Below, in pieces: positions 32,219-42,215 of a stretch of 64,000 nucleotides of DNA. The position numbers and the translations under genes are program-made. The notes under the pieces were generated by a model, which saw only the letters and a list, made by a program, of their open reading frames with translations, was not told the DNA's origin and did no database searches. How positions within the stretch are numbered: position 1 is the stretch's first letter; each line of letters opens with the position of its first letter. Origin of the DNA: Branchipolynoe longqiensis (lineage: Eukaryota; Annelida; Polychaeta; Phyllodocida; Polynoidae); assembly GCA_030323885.1 (NCBI GenBank), contig CM059193.1:74685543-74749542 (forward strand). Direction: 5' to 3'.

Positions 32219-33492
32219 CTGTATTCACACGGGCGAGTTAAAACGCCTCACGTAAAACCACTTGTATAGTTCGCTTTACATTTGCCGTGTGAATGCACGG
32301 CTGAGGCGTTTTAGGGCTGAATCGATTCATATAAATCGTTTAATGTAAAACGCTTATACCCCTGTCACACTACGACGTGAGGAGCCAACGTGAGCCTAAC
32401 GTGATCATTTTTCGTCATGACGTTGGGTTACGTCATGATGACGTCAAAATGACGTTAGAATGACGTCGAGCTACGTCACATTACGTCGTGTTACGTCGAG
32501 TTACGTCAAGGTTTTGGACATGTTCAAAACTTTGGACGTAGGTCGAACGTAAGGGTTTACGTTCACCGTACGTTCTGTTCACGTTCAGTGAACGTCAATG
32601 ACGTTAAACGGACGTTATTTCAACGCTGCTCACTACGTTCAACTACGTTACACTACGTTGACCCACATTAAACCAAGTGCAAAAGCCTACGAGGCTTAAT
32701 GGGAACGTCAGGAGAACGTCAGGAAAACGTCAGGAGAACGTCAGGAGAACGTGCATTCAACGTACGTTCAACGTCTCATTACATAGCTAACGTCATGTAA
32801 CGTTCTTCTGGCATTGCAATAACGTTCATAACGTTCCGTGAGCGTAGTGACGTTGTCCTCTCTCGTGACTGACGGTATCACTACGCTTTACCAACGTTAC
32901 GTTCTCGTCCACTACGCTGCATCCACGTTCAACTTGTGCCCAAATTTGCATACTACGCCGAAAAGTTCAATGTTCTTCACGTTCTCCCTACGTTGACGTC
33001 GTTACGTCGTAGTGTGACAGCCCCATTACCAAGGTGGTCTACAGGAACCAATCTATGCTGAAACGTTTTATTTATGAGATCACACGCATTTGCAGTCGAG
33101 GGGAAACGTGACAGTCGAGACCTGAGTGTGTTGACTTTCCGGTAAATTTGCTTTATGAACCTGCTAGAGGTGCACATATATTTTTGTCATCATTTATTTT
33201 TCGGGTTTCACTGCCCAGCAGAAGTTTTGACTGTTCCAAACCAATACGATTCAGTCCATACATATCTAGGTTGAACCCACACTCTCTCGACCGACGTCAA
33301 TGAACCCAAACTGGCGCTGGTTAGCCTGGACTTGCTCATGCGCAGATATCCACTTCCGCCTTAAACCGATTCAAGGCACTGCCCATGTGAATGCGACAGT
33401 GTTTGAAACTCAGCCCGTGTGAATGCGCACTAGATCGCTTGATATAAATCGCCTTCTGTAGATCGCCTTACATTTTGCCAGTGTGAATACAG
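32219..33492. mobile_element. Outer palindromic element, split by a nested element
   Basis: Left CTGTATTCACACGGGCGAGT, right GCCAGTGTGAATACAG. Subterminal repeats of CCGTGTGAATGCACGG type. With the nested 32357-33025 removed, about 600 bp remain. No transposase frame. The terminal wording (TTCACACGG) parallels TTTACACGG of 43090-43643. Confidence 0.65.
32357..33025. mobile_element. ACGT-rich palindromic element, complete, 669 bp, TTA-flanked
   Basis: Left TACCCCTGTCACACTACGAC, right GTCGTAGTGTGACAGCCCCA, with TTA duplicated at 32354-32356 and 33026-33028. Interior full of ACGT, GACGTC and TACGTC words and a 4x AACGTCAGGA-type tandem at 32703-32752. It sits inside the outer element 32219-33492. 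A 3-bp TTA duplication and long GC-rich termini suggest a PIF/Harbinger-like MITE. Confidence 0.75.
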
Positions 33493-33885
33493 CCTTACAT
33501 ACCTATGAAGGTAAACCATTCACCTAACGACTCTTTAATGTACTGGTCTCATCAACACGCATGTATGTATGTAAGTATGTATGTATACAACATATTATTA
33601 GTATCTCATATATGAATTGTCAAACTATACCATATGTAAATCTTGGAAGGATTAATATTCTATTACAGCTGACTTGAACTAGCAGTTGATGAACATTTCA
33701 GACTACGTGATTATAGGCCTACATATATTGTAAATAACTGTATTGTCAAATCGCAACCTCTTTGGCTTTAGGGTGGTTGACCTGTGGGATGACTTCTCAG
33801 AGGGTTTCATAGCAGCAGAGACGGTGAGCTTTTCCAGTACTGACTGGATACATACTGGTCAGGCATTACGTACATCTTGGTGCCA
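33493..33885. other. Unassigned DNA with a (GTAT)n tract
   Basis: GTATGTATGTAAGTATGTAT at about 33563. Otherwise nothing recognised. Confidence 0.35.
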
Positions 33886-34195
33886 GTGACAGTTGCTACA
33901 ATCCACCACATCTGAAGAACTGTCTCGATTTCTATTGATAAAGAGTGGCTAACAGGTCCAAGGCCTATTATAGCTGTATCCTATTGAAGTGACAGTTCCT
34001 ACAATCCACCACATCTGAAGAACTGTCTCGGTTTCTATTAAGTAAGAACAGCTAACAGGTCCAAGGCCTATTATAGTTGTATCCTATTGAAGTGACAGTG
34101 GCTACAATCCACCACATCTGAAGAACTGTCTCGGTGTCTATTGATTAAGAACAGCTAACAGGTCCAAGGCCTATTATGGTTGTATCCTATTGATT
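33886..34195. repeat. Three tandem copies of a 103-bp unit
   Basis: Units start at 33886, 33989 and 34092 with GTGACAGTTGCTACAATCCA-type sequence and contain CATCTGAAGAACTGTCTCG and AACAGGTCCAAGGCCTATTA. The last unit runs directly into the repeat N tail. Period exactly 103 bp. Confidence 0.9.
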
Positions 34196-34199
34196 GATA

Positions 34200-34290
34200 T
34201 TGGTTGACTGGAAGACTAGTGCTATGTCAATGACAAAATACTTTATTCAATGAATAAACTATATTCACAAAAGAAACAACAACAAAACTA
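34200..34290 (+). repeat. Repeat N 3' tail
   Basis: TGGTTGACTGGAAGACTAGT, GTCAATGACAAAATACTTTA, CAATGAATAAACTATATTCA, then an A-rich AAAGAAACAACAACAAAAC run. Confidence 0.6.
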
Positions 34291-34439
34291 AATCCACAAT
34301 CAGTAACACTTGTTGCTCCCTGGACGGTGGCCAAAACGCGTATTGTTAGTTTCGCTGGTCTCTCAGCGAAGACTAAAGCTGAGGCAGACCGAGGGTGCCA
34401 ACACGCCGGGTCGCAGCTGCAGCTTACACACACCGGAAA

Positions 34440-34815
34440 TTGGGTTGGTTGGTTGGTTGTTGGAGTTTTACATTCGGGCAACATCTAAGGTAATACCAAT
34501 CAGGACGGGTGCCGCCAACTTGTGACAGTGCGCACTCATGGTGACTTTATAGTGCTGTCCCACTGGGAGATGAGGCTGCCAGCACCATGACCTGATATGT
34601 TGCCAGGACGTAAGACTCCAACAACGGCCATAACCTGATATCCCACTCAGTCACAATATCCTGACACCGAGCCAACCAGGCCTTGCTCTGTCCTAATATT
34701 GCCGAGCACCCGGCTAGGAAGCGACACGTATAAACTTAGTAAGTTATTGGTTTGATCCGACCTTCCGCACGGGAGGCTTGCGCTCTACCGATTCGGTTAA
34801 CGCGTCCGGTACCCA
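34440..34815 (-). repeat. SINE A (minus), full length, with a small inverted tail insert
   Basis: Normal reverse order from GTTGGAGTTTTACATTCGGG to CTCTACCGATTCGGTTAACG, but 34599-34627 holds GTTGCCAGGACGTAAGACTC, a SINE A 3' end in the opposite (sense) orientation, placed between the two halves of CATGACCTGATATCCC. It looks like a templated insertion from another copy. Confidence 0.8.
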
Positions 34816-34927
34816 GAATTGGGGTGTGTCTTCTATCCATGTCCTTCACTATACAACCTATGCTATGAACTCACTTTGCACCAACAACCTCGCACCCCCT
34901 GAAAAACAACCTTGTTAGCTTTGTTTT

Positions 34928-34975
34928 TGTGAGTTTGTCTTACGTCCTAGCAACATCTAAGGTAATATCAGAATA
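34928..34975 (-). repeat. SINE A tail (minus), fragment
   Basis: TTTGTCTTACGTCCTAGCAA, CATCTAAGGTAATATCAG. Abuts the 91-bp tandem in opposite orientation. Confidence 0.7.
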
Positions 34976-34984
34976 CTTGTTTTT

Positions 34985-35560
34985 TTTTCTAGCGAGACAC
35001 TCGGTATTATTAGGGCAGGGCAAGGACGGGTTGGTACAATGTCAGAATAATGTGACTGAGTGGGATATCAGGTTATTTTCTAGCGGGACACTCAGTATTC
35101 TTAGGGTAGGGAAAGGACTGGTTGGCTCAGTGACAGAATAATGTGACTGAGTGGGATGTCAGTTTATTTTCTAGCGGTACACTCGGTATTATTTGAGTAG
35201 GGCAAGGACTGATTGGCTCAGTGTCAGAATAATGTGACTGAGTGGGATATCAGGTTATTTTCTAGCGGGACACTCGGTATTATTAGGGTAGGGAAATGAC
35301 TGGTTGGCTCAGTGACAGAATAATGTGACTGAGTGGGATATCAGGTAATTTTCTAGCGGGACACTCGGTATTATTTGGGTAGGGCAAGGACTAGTTGGTT
35401 CAGTGTCAGAATAATGAGACTGAGTGGGATATAAGGTCATGGTGCTGGCCACCTGGTCTCCCCGTGAGGCAGCACTATAAAGTTGCCATGGGTGTGCACT
35501 GTCACAAGTCGGTGCCCACCCTGATATGACATTGGATGTTGCCAGGATGCAATATATGTT
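34985..35560 (+). repeat. SINE A with a fivefold 91-bp internal tandem
   Basis: TTTTCTAGCG starts each unit at 34985, 35076, 35167, 35258 and 35349: exactly 91 bp each. Each unit carries ACACTCGGTATTATTAGGGT and CTCAGTGACAGAATAATGTG, the central body of SINE A. The last unit continues into the normal 3' half (GCAGCACTATAAAGTTGCCA, GATGTTGCCAGGATGCAATA). Confidence 0.9.
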
Positions 35561-35728
35561 TTTGTCCTTTTAATCGGATTGAAACGAAGTCAGTTTGCGG
35601 AATTGGTAGTGGGGACTGAACAAAAGTATGTGAAATAAAATATGGTAGAGATACATCATGAATAATAAAATAATTACATGAGTACCTTTATAATTGATAT
35701 TCACATAATAAATTATATAGCCCGTAAA

Positions 35729-36520
35729 GACCAGACGCTATGGCCGAATGAGTTGAGCGTCCATCTCCCATTTGGTAGATCTTGCGATTCAAACTCCTGG
35801 GTTGGAACCGCGGTCGAGTCAAACCAATGACTTAAAAAAATTGATACTCTTTCCTTCCTAGCCGGGTCTTTGGCATCATTAGAATATGACAGGGACTGGT
35901 TAACTCTGTGTCAGGATAATGTGACTGAGTTGGACATCCGGTCATGGTGGCTTGTTGTCACAGTGGGGCAGCACTATGAAGTTACCACGAGTGCAGACTT
36001 GTAAAATATCCTGATATTCAGAATAGGAGGGAATGCAAATGTTCCATTACTGATCGGTGTACGTGACCAGGCACATGTATGGGTTGGTGGTGCCTGAGTG
36101 GGATGTAAATAGACGTAGTGGTGCTGGCAGTTCTGGGTGTGAGTGCACTCAGGGCCTAGCCCCTCTGCTGGGATAGGGATCACCACACTCAAAGGTCAAG
36201 GTCGGTGGTGGTGGTCATGGGGCCATGCAGCTTGTGGTGGTGGGCAGACAACTGGTGTCCATGGGGACCAGGAATGCTGGATCCCTATTGGTAGGGCCAA
36301 GAATGCTTATTTTCCATTGGGGGAAAGGGGTGGGGGTGATACTCTACAATGAACCCACGTAACCATATAAATAATAAACCAGAGGGATGGACTCTCTTCT
36401 TCTTTACACTTTATACTCTTCCTTTCTCTTTGTCTGTATTGATTTCACCATAGCCTGCCTACACATCCACAGATTCGAGCATTAGACTTTACACACTGTT
36501 ACAAGTCAGTATGCAAACTG
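35729..36520 (+). repeat. SINE A, type-II head, tail split by an LTR-like element
   Basis: Head GCTATGGCCGAATGAGTTGA, B box TTGGAACCGCGGTCGAGTC, body to CACGAGTGCAGACT at 35999. After the insertion the tail resumes CACTGTTACAAGTCAGTATG at 36494. Confidence 0.8.
36000..36493 (-). mobile_element. Solo-LTR-like element T3, 494 bp
   Basis: Plus-strand ends TGTAAAATATCCTG and TTAGACTTTACA (inverted TGTAAA). Flanks GACT and CACT, a 4-bp duplication with one mismatch, inside SINE A GTGCGCACTGTCAC. On the minus strand it reads TGTAAAGTCTAATGCTCGAA, GGCAGGCTATGGTGAAATCA, AAGGAAGAGTATAAAGTGTA, CTCTGGTTTATTATTTATAT, as in the copy at 15808. The GAGTATAAAG could be a TATA-type promoter. Interpreted as a solo LTR. 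No internal coding region is seen anywhere in the window. Confidence 0.65.
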
Positions 36521-36900
36521 GTACAATCTGCTGATGCGCGAAAAGGAAGAAGGCAAGGCGGGGGTGGAAAGAAAGGCGTTTTATTGACGCCTCAACATGC
36601 AGAGTATACAGAGGAAGAGATAATAAACAGGCTCATGAGGAGCAATGCAATGATAGGGCTCATGAGGAGCAACAAATAGGAATGTACAGGAGCAACAATA
36701 GGAATGTTCAGGCAGAGTAAATGTCTGTAGATGTTCAGTGAGGGGGTGCCGAGGAGCCCTCCACCACTGAAAGAGAAGGGTTTAAGAGGAAAGAAGATGG
36801 GTGGGTGGGTGGAGGAAAAAGGGAAGAGAGCTGGAAGGCGGCAGGAGGGCGAGTGCCTGAGGGAGTCCGGCGGGCGGCCTTATAAGGGAAGGGGGACGGG
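36521..36900. other. Unassigned purine-rich DNA
   Basis: A local repeat GGCTCATGAGGAGCAA occurs at 36630 and 36656. Possible LTR-like content (GGCGTTTTATTGACGCC), but no termini. Confidence 0.35.
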
Positions 36901-37085
36901 CGACAGCAGGTGAGGTGTGAATGCTGCCGGCCCGGGGGAGGGTGAGTGGCGGTGAGCAGCGGGCGTCGGGTGAGGCGCAAATGCTGCGCGACACGGGGGC
37001 AGGGGAGGGAGCGGCGCGCGTCGGCGTCGGGTGAGGTGAGAGCGCAGCGCGACAGCCCGGGGCGGGGGAGGGTCTCTTCCTCTCC
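36901..37085. repeat. GC-rich tandem, three copies of a unit of about 63 bp
   Basis: GGTGAGGTGTGAATGCTGCC, GGTGAGGCGCAAATGCTGCG and GGTGAGGTGAGAGCGCAGCG, each followed by a GGGGGAGGG-type block. CpG- and G-rich. Confidence 0.7.
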
Positions 37086-37225
37086 TCGCATCAAACGTAA
37101 TGCTTCGCATTACGACCAATGAGGCCCTGGTCGAGTAAAGAATGGCTGCATAGCACTGTCACTAGTTATTAGTGCTCTACTGTCAGGGGCTGCATACATT
37201 AAATAGAAGGACCTTGCCCCAGTCA

Positions 37226-37275
37226 CTTTGTGTTTGTTTGGTTATTTTATGTCCCGGCAACATCCAAGGTAATTC
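37226..37275 (-). repeat. SINE A tail (minus), fragment
   Basis: TTGGTTATTTTATGTCCCGG, CAACATCCAAGGTAATTC, followed at 37310-37365 by a reversed part of repeat Q (TGGACAGTATAAA complement). Confidence 0.6.
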
Positions 37276-37367
37276 TTTTAAATTTGTTGTTGTTGATGCT
37301 GTGTTTATACTGTCCACAGCATGTAAGCTCGAGTGCTCGGGCTTGTTTTCAATGCTGGCGAGTTGTA

Positions 37368-37795
37368 GTCATCATCATCATCATCATGCTGTCGCTCGCG
37401 ATGCAACAAAGACTGCTTTCATTACTTGACTGCCGCTCTCCTTGTGTGGTTTTACATTTCATGAAAGCTGCCTGCAAAAGTGTTGAAGTGCTGCTGGCTT
37501 TTGCAAGTTACCAGTGGCACTCTCTCGGGGAGCAACTAGAAGTCTCACACTGGCAAGAACATGTCAAGACAGGCGCAAAACTATTTGTCCCTGCAGTGGC
37601 TGGTCGGGAGATGTTGGGAGTTCCATACATCAACCGCCCTTTAATGCTGCCACAGTGACATGGTTTTCTGTTTAGGGTTTGCTCCCTTAGCCTTCGGTTC
37701 TGTCAAGAACCTGTACCACAAGGCAGTGGTTTACAACTCTGCAGGGCAGGGGCGTCAAACTCCCTGAGGTGTTGCAATACCTGCATACCCTGGTA
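37368..37795 (-). mobile_element. Non-autonomous retroposon R with a LINE 3' end, copy 1
   Basis: In minus-strand sense: GCAGGTATTGCAACACCTCA, GTTGTAAACCACTGCCTTGT, CACTGTGGCAGCATTAAAGG, CAAATAGTTTTGCGCCTGTC, AAGCCAGCAGCACTTCAACA, then AGTCAAGTAATGAAAGCAGT and a (ATG)n tail at 37368. The last 70 bp equal the 3' end of the LINE at 49780-50190. Nearly identical to 61165-61572. The antisense 140-codon frame is conserved in both copies but most simply reflects recent common origin. Confidence 0.75.
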
Positions 37796-38129
37796 ACGGG
37801 GCGTCATTAGCCCACTGGCACTGGACAGGTCACGCGTTGCGGCCACCGCTGTCCCTCACTCACACTCCACCCACATCGGGGGTTGGTCATCGCACTGCGA
37901 CCGTATAACCCAAGACCGTCTTTGAACGAAACCAGCTCCAGACGCGCGGCAGGGCCAGTGCATGCATGACTCACATAGATGAGAATGGCATGGCCAAAAA
38001 AGAAATACCAGGAAAATATTTTTATGAATTTGGGGGACCTCAAAAGTGATTCGACGGTTTGTGCAAAACCCGGAATGGTCGCGATTTTTGACAATATTCG
38101 GAAAAGATTGGGCAGATAAATAAAAAATC
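37796..38129. other. Unassigned DNA
   Basis: No recognisable repeat or coding signal. Confidence 0.35.
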
Positions 38130-38222
38130 CCGAAGATTACAGCTGTAGTAGTGGTTTAATCTTATCACACAGTAGGAGGTGATAATATGTTTTTGTTTCT
38201 CACACAGTGGCAGGTACATGGT
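38130..38222 (-). repeat. Repeat Q, copy 2 (minus)
   Basis: Reverse complement of 29588-29670: GTAGTAGTGGTTTAATCTTA, TCACACAGTAGGAGGTGATA. Confidence 0.65.
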
Positions 38223-38516
38223 CATATCAGGGAGGATATTGACTTGTGACAGTGCACACTTTGTGGGGATTTTATAGAACTGCTCCACAGACAGATCATC
38301 AGACTGCCAACCCCATGACCCAATATCCCACTCAGTCACATGACCCTGACACTGAGCTAACCAGTCCTATCCTTATCATATTAATGACGAAGGCCAGACT
38401 AGTAGGGAGCAACCCATATTAATTAGTAAGTCCTCACTTTGTCTCACCCAGGATTTCAAACGCCCAACCCTTCCGCACAGGTGCCTGTGTTCTTATTGAT
38501 TCAGTCACGGCATCCA
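38223..38516 (-). repeat. SINE A (minus), diverged
   Basis: ATATTGACTTGTGACAGTGC, CAATATCCCACTCAGTCACA, CTGAGCTAACCAGTCCTATC, B-box region GGATTTCAAACGCCCAACCC. The outermost 3' tail is replaced by repeat Q. Confidence 0.75.
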
Positions 38517-38616
38517 GTTTGAAACTCACTAATTGGGCTAGGTGACTAATTTACATACGGGAACAAACTGGAGACAAGACAGAGATGGAGATAACAAAAA
38601 TTTATTGGAGAACATA

Positions 38617-38826
38617 ACCTGCAGGCAGGTCGGTCGTGGCTGGAGAACATATCGGTATCGTGTATCGTGTCATGAGTTAATTGACAATGATGTTATTGAG
38701 GTATCGTATAGAGTACCAGCAAGGTTAGGTCGGTCTTGGCTGGAGAACATATTGGTATGGTGTATCGTGTCATGAGTTAAATAAGAATGATGTTATTGAG
38801 TTATCGTATAGAGTACCAGCAAGGTT
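38617..38826. repeat. Tandem duplication, about 106-bp unit
   Basis: GGTCGGTCGTGGCTGGAGAA and GGTCGGTCTTGGCTGGAGAA start two units that both end GTATAGAGTACCAGCAAGGT. Located 3' (minus sense) of the recombinase-like relic. Confidence 0.75.
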
Positions 38827-39059
38827 AAATGATGTCATGATAAGTGTCAGGCATATCGAACAATTGAATAGTGATTAGAGATGAGACTAGTTAAATGTTA
38901 TGTTGCGAGGAAAATGGAAAGGTCAGGAAAGAGATGAGAGAGAAGAACTAGCACGGAACCAGCAGCCCTCAACCCAAAATAGAGGCGAGGGCTGATGGTA
39001 CCGCAGAAATTACTATCTGCGGAAGGTAGGGTGACACAGCATCACTACTCCATCAGGAT

Positions 39060-39172
39060 GTCATAGACCGAAGGCGCAAGATGTCGACGCCATGGTTCAG
39101 GCAGAATCTCTCATATGTTTGAAGGTGGAGGCGTTTGTTCACCCAGGTGCCCCTAGACAGGGCCTCTGTCAA
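39060..39172 (-). pseudogene. Possible tyrosine-recombinase N-terminal relic
   Basis: The minus-strand frame reads ALSRGTWVNKRLHLQTYERF then CLNHGVDI before stops. A helix with Y-x-R-F-C and a basic stretch resembles the start of the core-binding domain in DIRS/Ngaro-type recombinases. The catalytic R...HxxR...Y region was not found, so this is suggestive only. Position downstream of the RNase H relic fits the RT-RH-YR order. Confidence 0.4.
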
Positions 39173-39286
39173 TGCGGGAACTAGCTGTAGATGGTGACTC
39201 AAGCTGTACACTGGAAGATAGAAGCAGAAGAGTGGCTATCTTCCAGGATTATCAGAGAATGATCTACAAGGAAAAATCAATATTTT

Positions 39287-39705
39287 TCAAGGAGAATGGG
39301 ACTGGGACAGACGTAGATTCCTGCATCGACACTCTATCAGTGCTGCTTCTTCCGCTTGCTTATTCGAATGAAGCCTGCTCAGATTATCAGCTAGAAGTAA
39401 GGAAGGTCCATCGTTATGTATAACTGTGATATCGCGGGTATTTAATGCAGATATTAACCAAAGTTGTCTTGCAAATGCAGTTAACATTAAATCCTGTCCT
39501 CCACCCGAAGCCAGTACTTGTTGAAAGACTAAGTTATCTGTTTTTTCTACCACACTAAAGTTCCTAGGAACATCCGGAAGGAGAACAAACAGAGCCGTTA
39601 TTAAATTAAACGCCCCCAGCTGATTCATTACTTTCAATGTCTCAATCACCTCACGGGGTACACTCCAGCATAATATGACACCGGGGAGAAAGCCCCCCCC
39701 CCAAT
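39287..39705 (-). pseudogene. RNase H-like domain of a DIRS/Ngaro-type retroelement
   Basis: The minus-strand frame contains LGAFNLITALFVLLP, then DNLVFQQVLASGGGQDLM, FARQLWLISALNTRDITV and LLLADNLSRLHSN. The pattern (T-D-N in strand 4, an L-A-D-x-L-S-R motif at the end) is characteristic of the RNase H/connection part of gypsy- and DIRS-like polyproteins. I associate this wording with YR-type retroelements. The frame is open from about 39705 to 39287 but the flanking polymerase is in another frame. A decayed copy. Confidence 0.65.
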
Positions 39706-40038
39706 TTTTGAAGTAGAGTCGCTCTATTACCCCAATCAGTAACTGGCTTCAGAGGAAGACGAACAACTGTACTGAACTTCGGTGCAAAATTTATGAACCA
39801 GTCTATATCTTAATGATTTCATCCGAGAATTGATGCTGACCAGCATTCGGTAAGGCCCTCATATGCCACTAAGACCCGGTTCATACACGCCCAAGCGGGC
39901 TTCACACATTTCGCAATGTGTTGCATCTTGCCCGCTATACTCTGGAGTTGCTTCTTCGAAGCAACCTGTTTGTCTTTCCAAGCCCGACAGTCAGTGAGGA
40001 CTTCTGCAAGCTTCTCTTCTGGAATAGTAGCAATCGTT
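39706..40038 (-). pseudogene. Reverse-transcriptase thumb/connection relic
   Basis: Minus-strand translation from 40038: IPEEKLAEVLTDCRAW, KKQLQSIAGKMQHIAKCV, then a stop after SASILG. The EKL...L-x-S-I-A-G-K-x-x-x-x-A-x-x-V pattern is the post-polymerase region of DIRS/gypsy-type reverse transcriptases. A frameshift then leads to FSDEIIKI and on to the RNase H segment. The catalytic YxDD part should lie upstream but the element is interrupted at about 40040. Confidence 0.6.
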
Positions 40039-40079
40039 TAGCTCATATCACATATCACCTGTGTATCTAACATGCATGT

Positions 40080-41490
40080 GCCGCCTATCAGTCCCGAATT
40101 GTTACTAGTAGTGTGGCATACTACGGTAGCAATGTGCAGTTATGTCGTGGCTATGTGTAATATTATGACGTATGCATTTCTTAATTAAGAAATGTAGTGA
40201 CAGCGGAGCACGTACCGCAGACAATTGTGAAACCGCAAGACATGTAGTTTAATTTATCTACGTTGCATTCAGGAGTGTAAAAATCTACACTGAGAATTAT
40301 TGCATCAGTGACTATTAGTCTATCTAATACTATGTCAGGGCACTACAACCCTTGCAAGCGACAGAATACGGAGGGCCGCTTATCAGTTCTGACTTGGTCC
40401 TAATATTCTTTCATGCTACCGGTACCAATGTGGAATTTTTCCATTGTGTAAACTGGAATGTTGAAGCCCTGCACCCCTATTATAGATGCGAGCATGGCTA
40501 TATTTAATATTATGAATTATGCGTATCTGAATAAGGAACATGTAGTGGCAGCGGAGGAGGCAGCGCAGGAACTTGAGTCCCCACAACATGCAGGTTACAT
40601 TATCTAGGAGGGTATAAATATTGCATGAACGGTACCTTAAAAACGTGGGTCAGGTACCATTATTTTAGCGAGTCTAAGTTGCAGTAGCCTGAACACATAG
40701 TTTAAATAATCAGAGAGTATTCCAATACTGAAATGCTACCGTAAATTAGTGCTTGGACCAGGATGCAGATATAGTTTAGACAGTATAATGTATTACAATC
40801 AGTCAATAACACCAGGCGAGAACCAGAGTGTCTAGCAAGAATAATACTTATCCTGAAAACGGAGGAAACCGGGGACATTGTCTGAAGACAGCTAGCAGTG
40901 GCAGTTAGCCTAGACCGTGCAGCGCGGAGACATACCGCCGGCAGAAACCGGGGCAGAGTTCGGGAAAAATGCGTCGGCAGGCAACATCCAGCATAGACCG
41001 TGCAACGGCGCAGAGACGTGGACTTCAGCTGAAAACATTGATGGTGAGTCACAGGACATCAGCAGTGTGGGCGTGGCACTGATACCAAAGCTTCGCTGAC
41101 TTCTCAGTCTTAAGTGACTATGTAGCTTTCAAGTTGGTCAGTGTGTACCAAGTAACATCTAACGTCGGAAAAACAGTACTTCAATAAAATTAAGTAAGTC
41201 CGCACCAACATGCAGGTTACATTATCTGGGAGGGTATAAATATTGTATGAGAGCTACTGAAAAACCGTGGGTCAGGTACCATTATTTTAGGCAGTATACA
41301 TTGCGTTTGCCTGAACATGTAGTTTAAATAATCAGGGAGTATTCAAAATGAAATGCTACACTGAATTAGTGCTTGGACCAGGATGGAGATATAGTTTAGA
41401 CAGTATAATGTATTACTATCCAGTCAATAACACCAGGCGAGAACCACAGTGACCACCAAGAATAATACTTATCCTGCAAAACGGAGGTGC
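40080..41490. repeat. Direct repeats of about 290 bp and a diverged third copy
   Basis: 40575-40866 and 41196-41488 share CATGCAGGTTACATTATCT, GTGGGTCAGGTACCATTATT, AGTGCTTGGACCAGGATG and AATAACACCAGGCGAGAACC (clearly above 80% by eye). A more distant version of the upstream part spans 40080-40262 and 40376-40600 (TATGTGTAATATTATGACGT against TATTTAATATTATGAATTAT). They could be split direct repeats of the nearby DIRS/Ngaro-like element, or an unrelated local duplication. Confidence 0.7.
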
Positions 41491-42215
41491 AGAGTAGCAG
41501 TGAATACAGCCTCGGAGTTATGTGAAACTCGCTGCTACCAGAGCAGGAGTCACTTTCAGCATGTTAAAGATGTGAGGAGAATAAATAAAGAGCTAATATA
41601 AAGAAATATTTCGCCGCTTCATAACGAGTTTTAATAAGTGTAACAGTCGGGCTATAGTCGCAATCTGTTAAATATGAGCCTGAGAATAATATTAATAATA
41701 CGAGCTACGATTCACTAAGACTTGCACCGGCGAGCAGCGGAACTGCCACCGTGGTAGAGAGACGGGAGAAGGTTGTACCTATCAAATATGTCTAGAACCT
41801 TGTTTAATTAAAATGAAATAATAATTTGTTAATTATAACAGTCAAAGTGAGAGCCTCCCATGAAATAGGTATGTGACAACAAATTTCAACATCACCAGTT
41901 TCGAGCATAACATAACATCGCCCCGGCAATGGAAAACCTTTCTCATGCAGCCTAACTCATCATCGTGAGACAATTATTAAGGAAGTGTGCCACCTTATAA
42001 AGCGTTTCTATGGGTAATTTCGGTCTATTGCTTCAATAGAAACTACTGAACCACCTCACGACAACCGACGGTATTCGCCCGGACCTAACTACATTAACGG
42101 GGCCTGAACCACCACATGTGCACAGTGTTGCAGAACGGCTCCGGTTGAGCCGCCAGGAGAAACGAGTCGGAAAATGTAAAGAAAAGAAACCGAATCTCAT
42201 AGCAGCTGTAGTACT
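41491..42215. other. Unassigned DNA
   Basis: No domain or repeat recognised. Confidence 0.35.

Noticed and set aside
34985..35440. 91-bp direct repeats considered as a CRISPR array
   Set aside because: Units are contiguous with no variable spacers and are internal SINE A sequence in a eukaryotic context.
37230..37658. 142-codon frame, conserved in the repeat at 61.3-61.6 kb, as a gene
   Set aside because: It is antisense to retroposon R and the sequence identity of the two copies extends equally into non-coding flanks, so conservation reflects recent copying.
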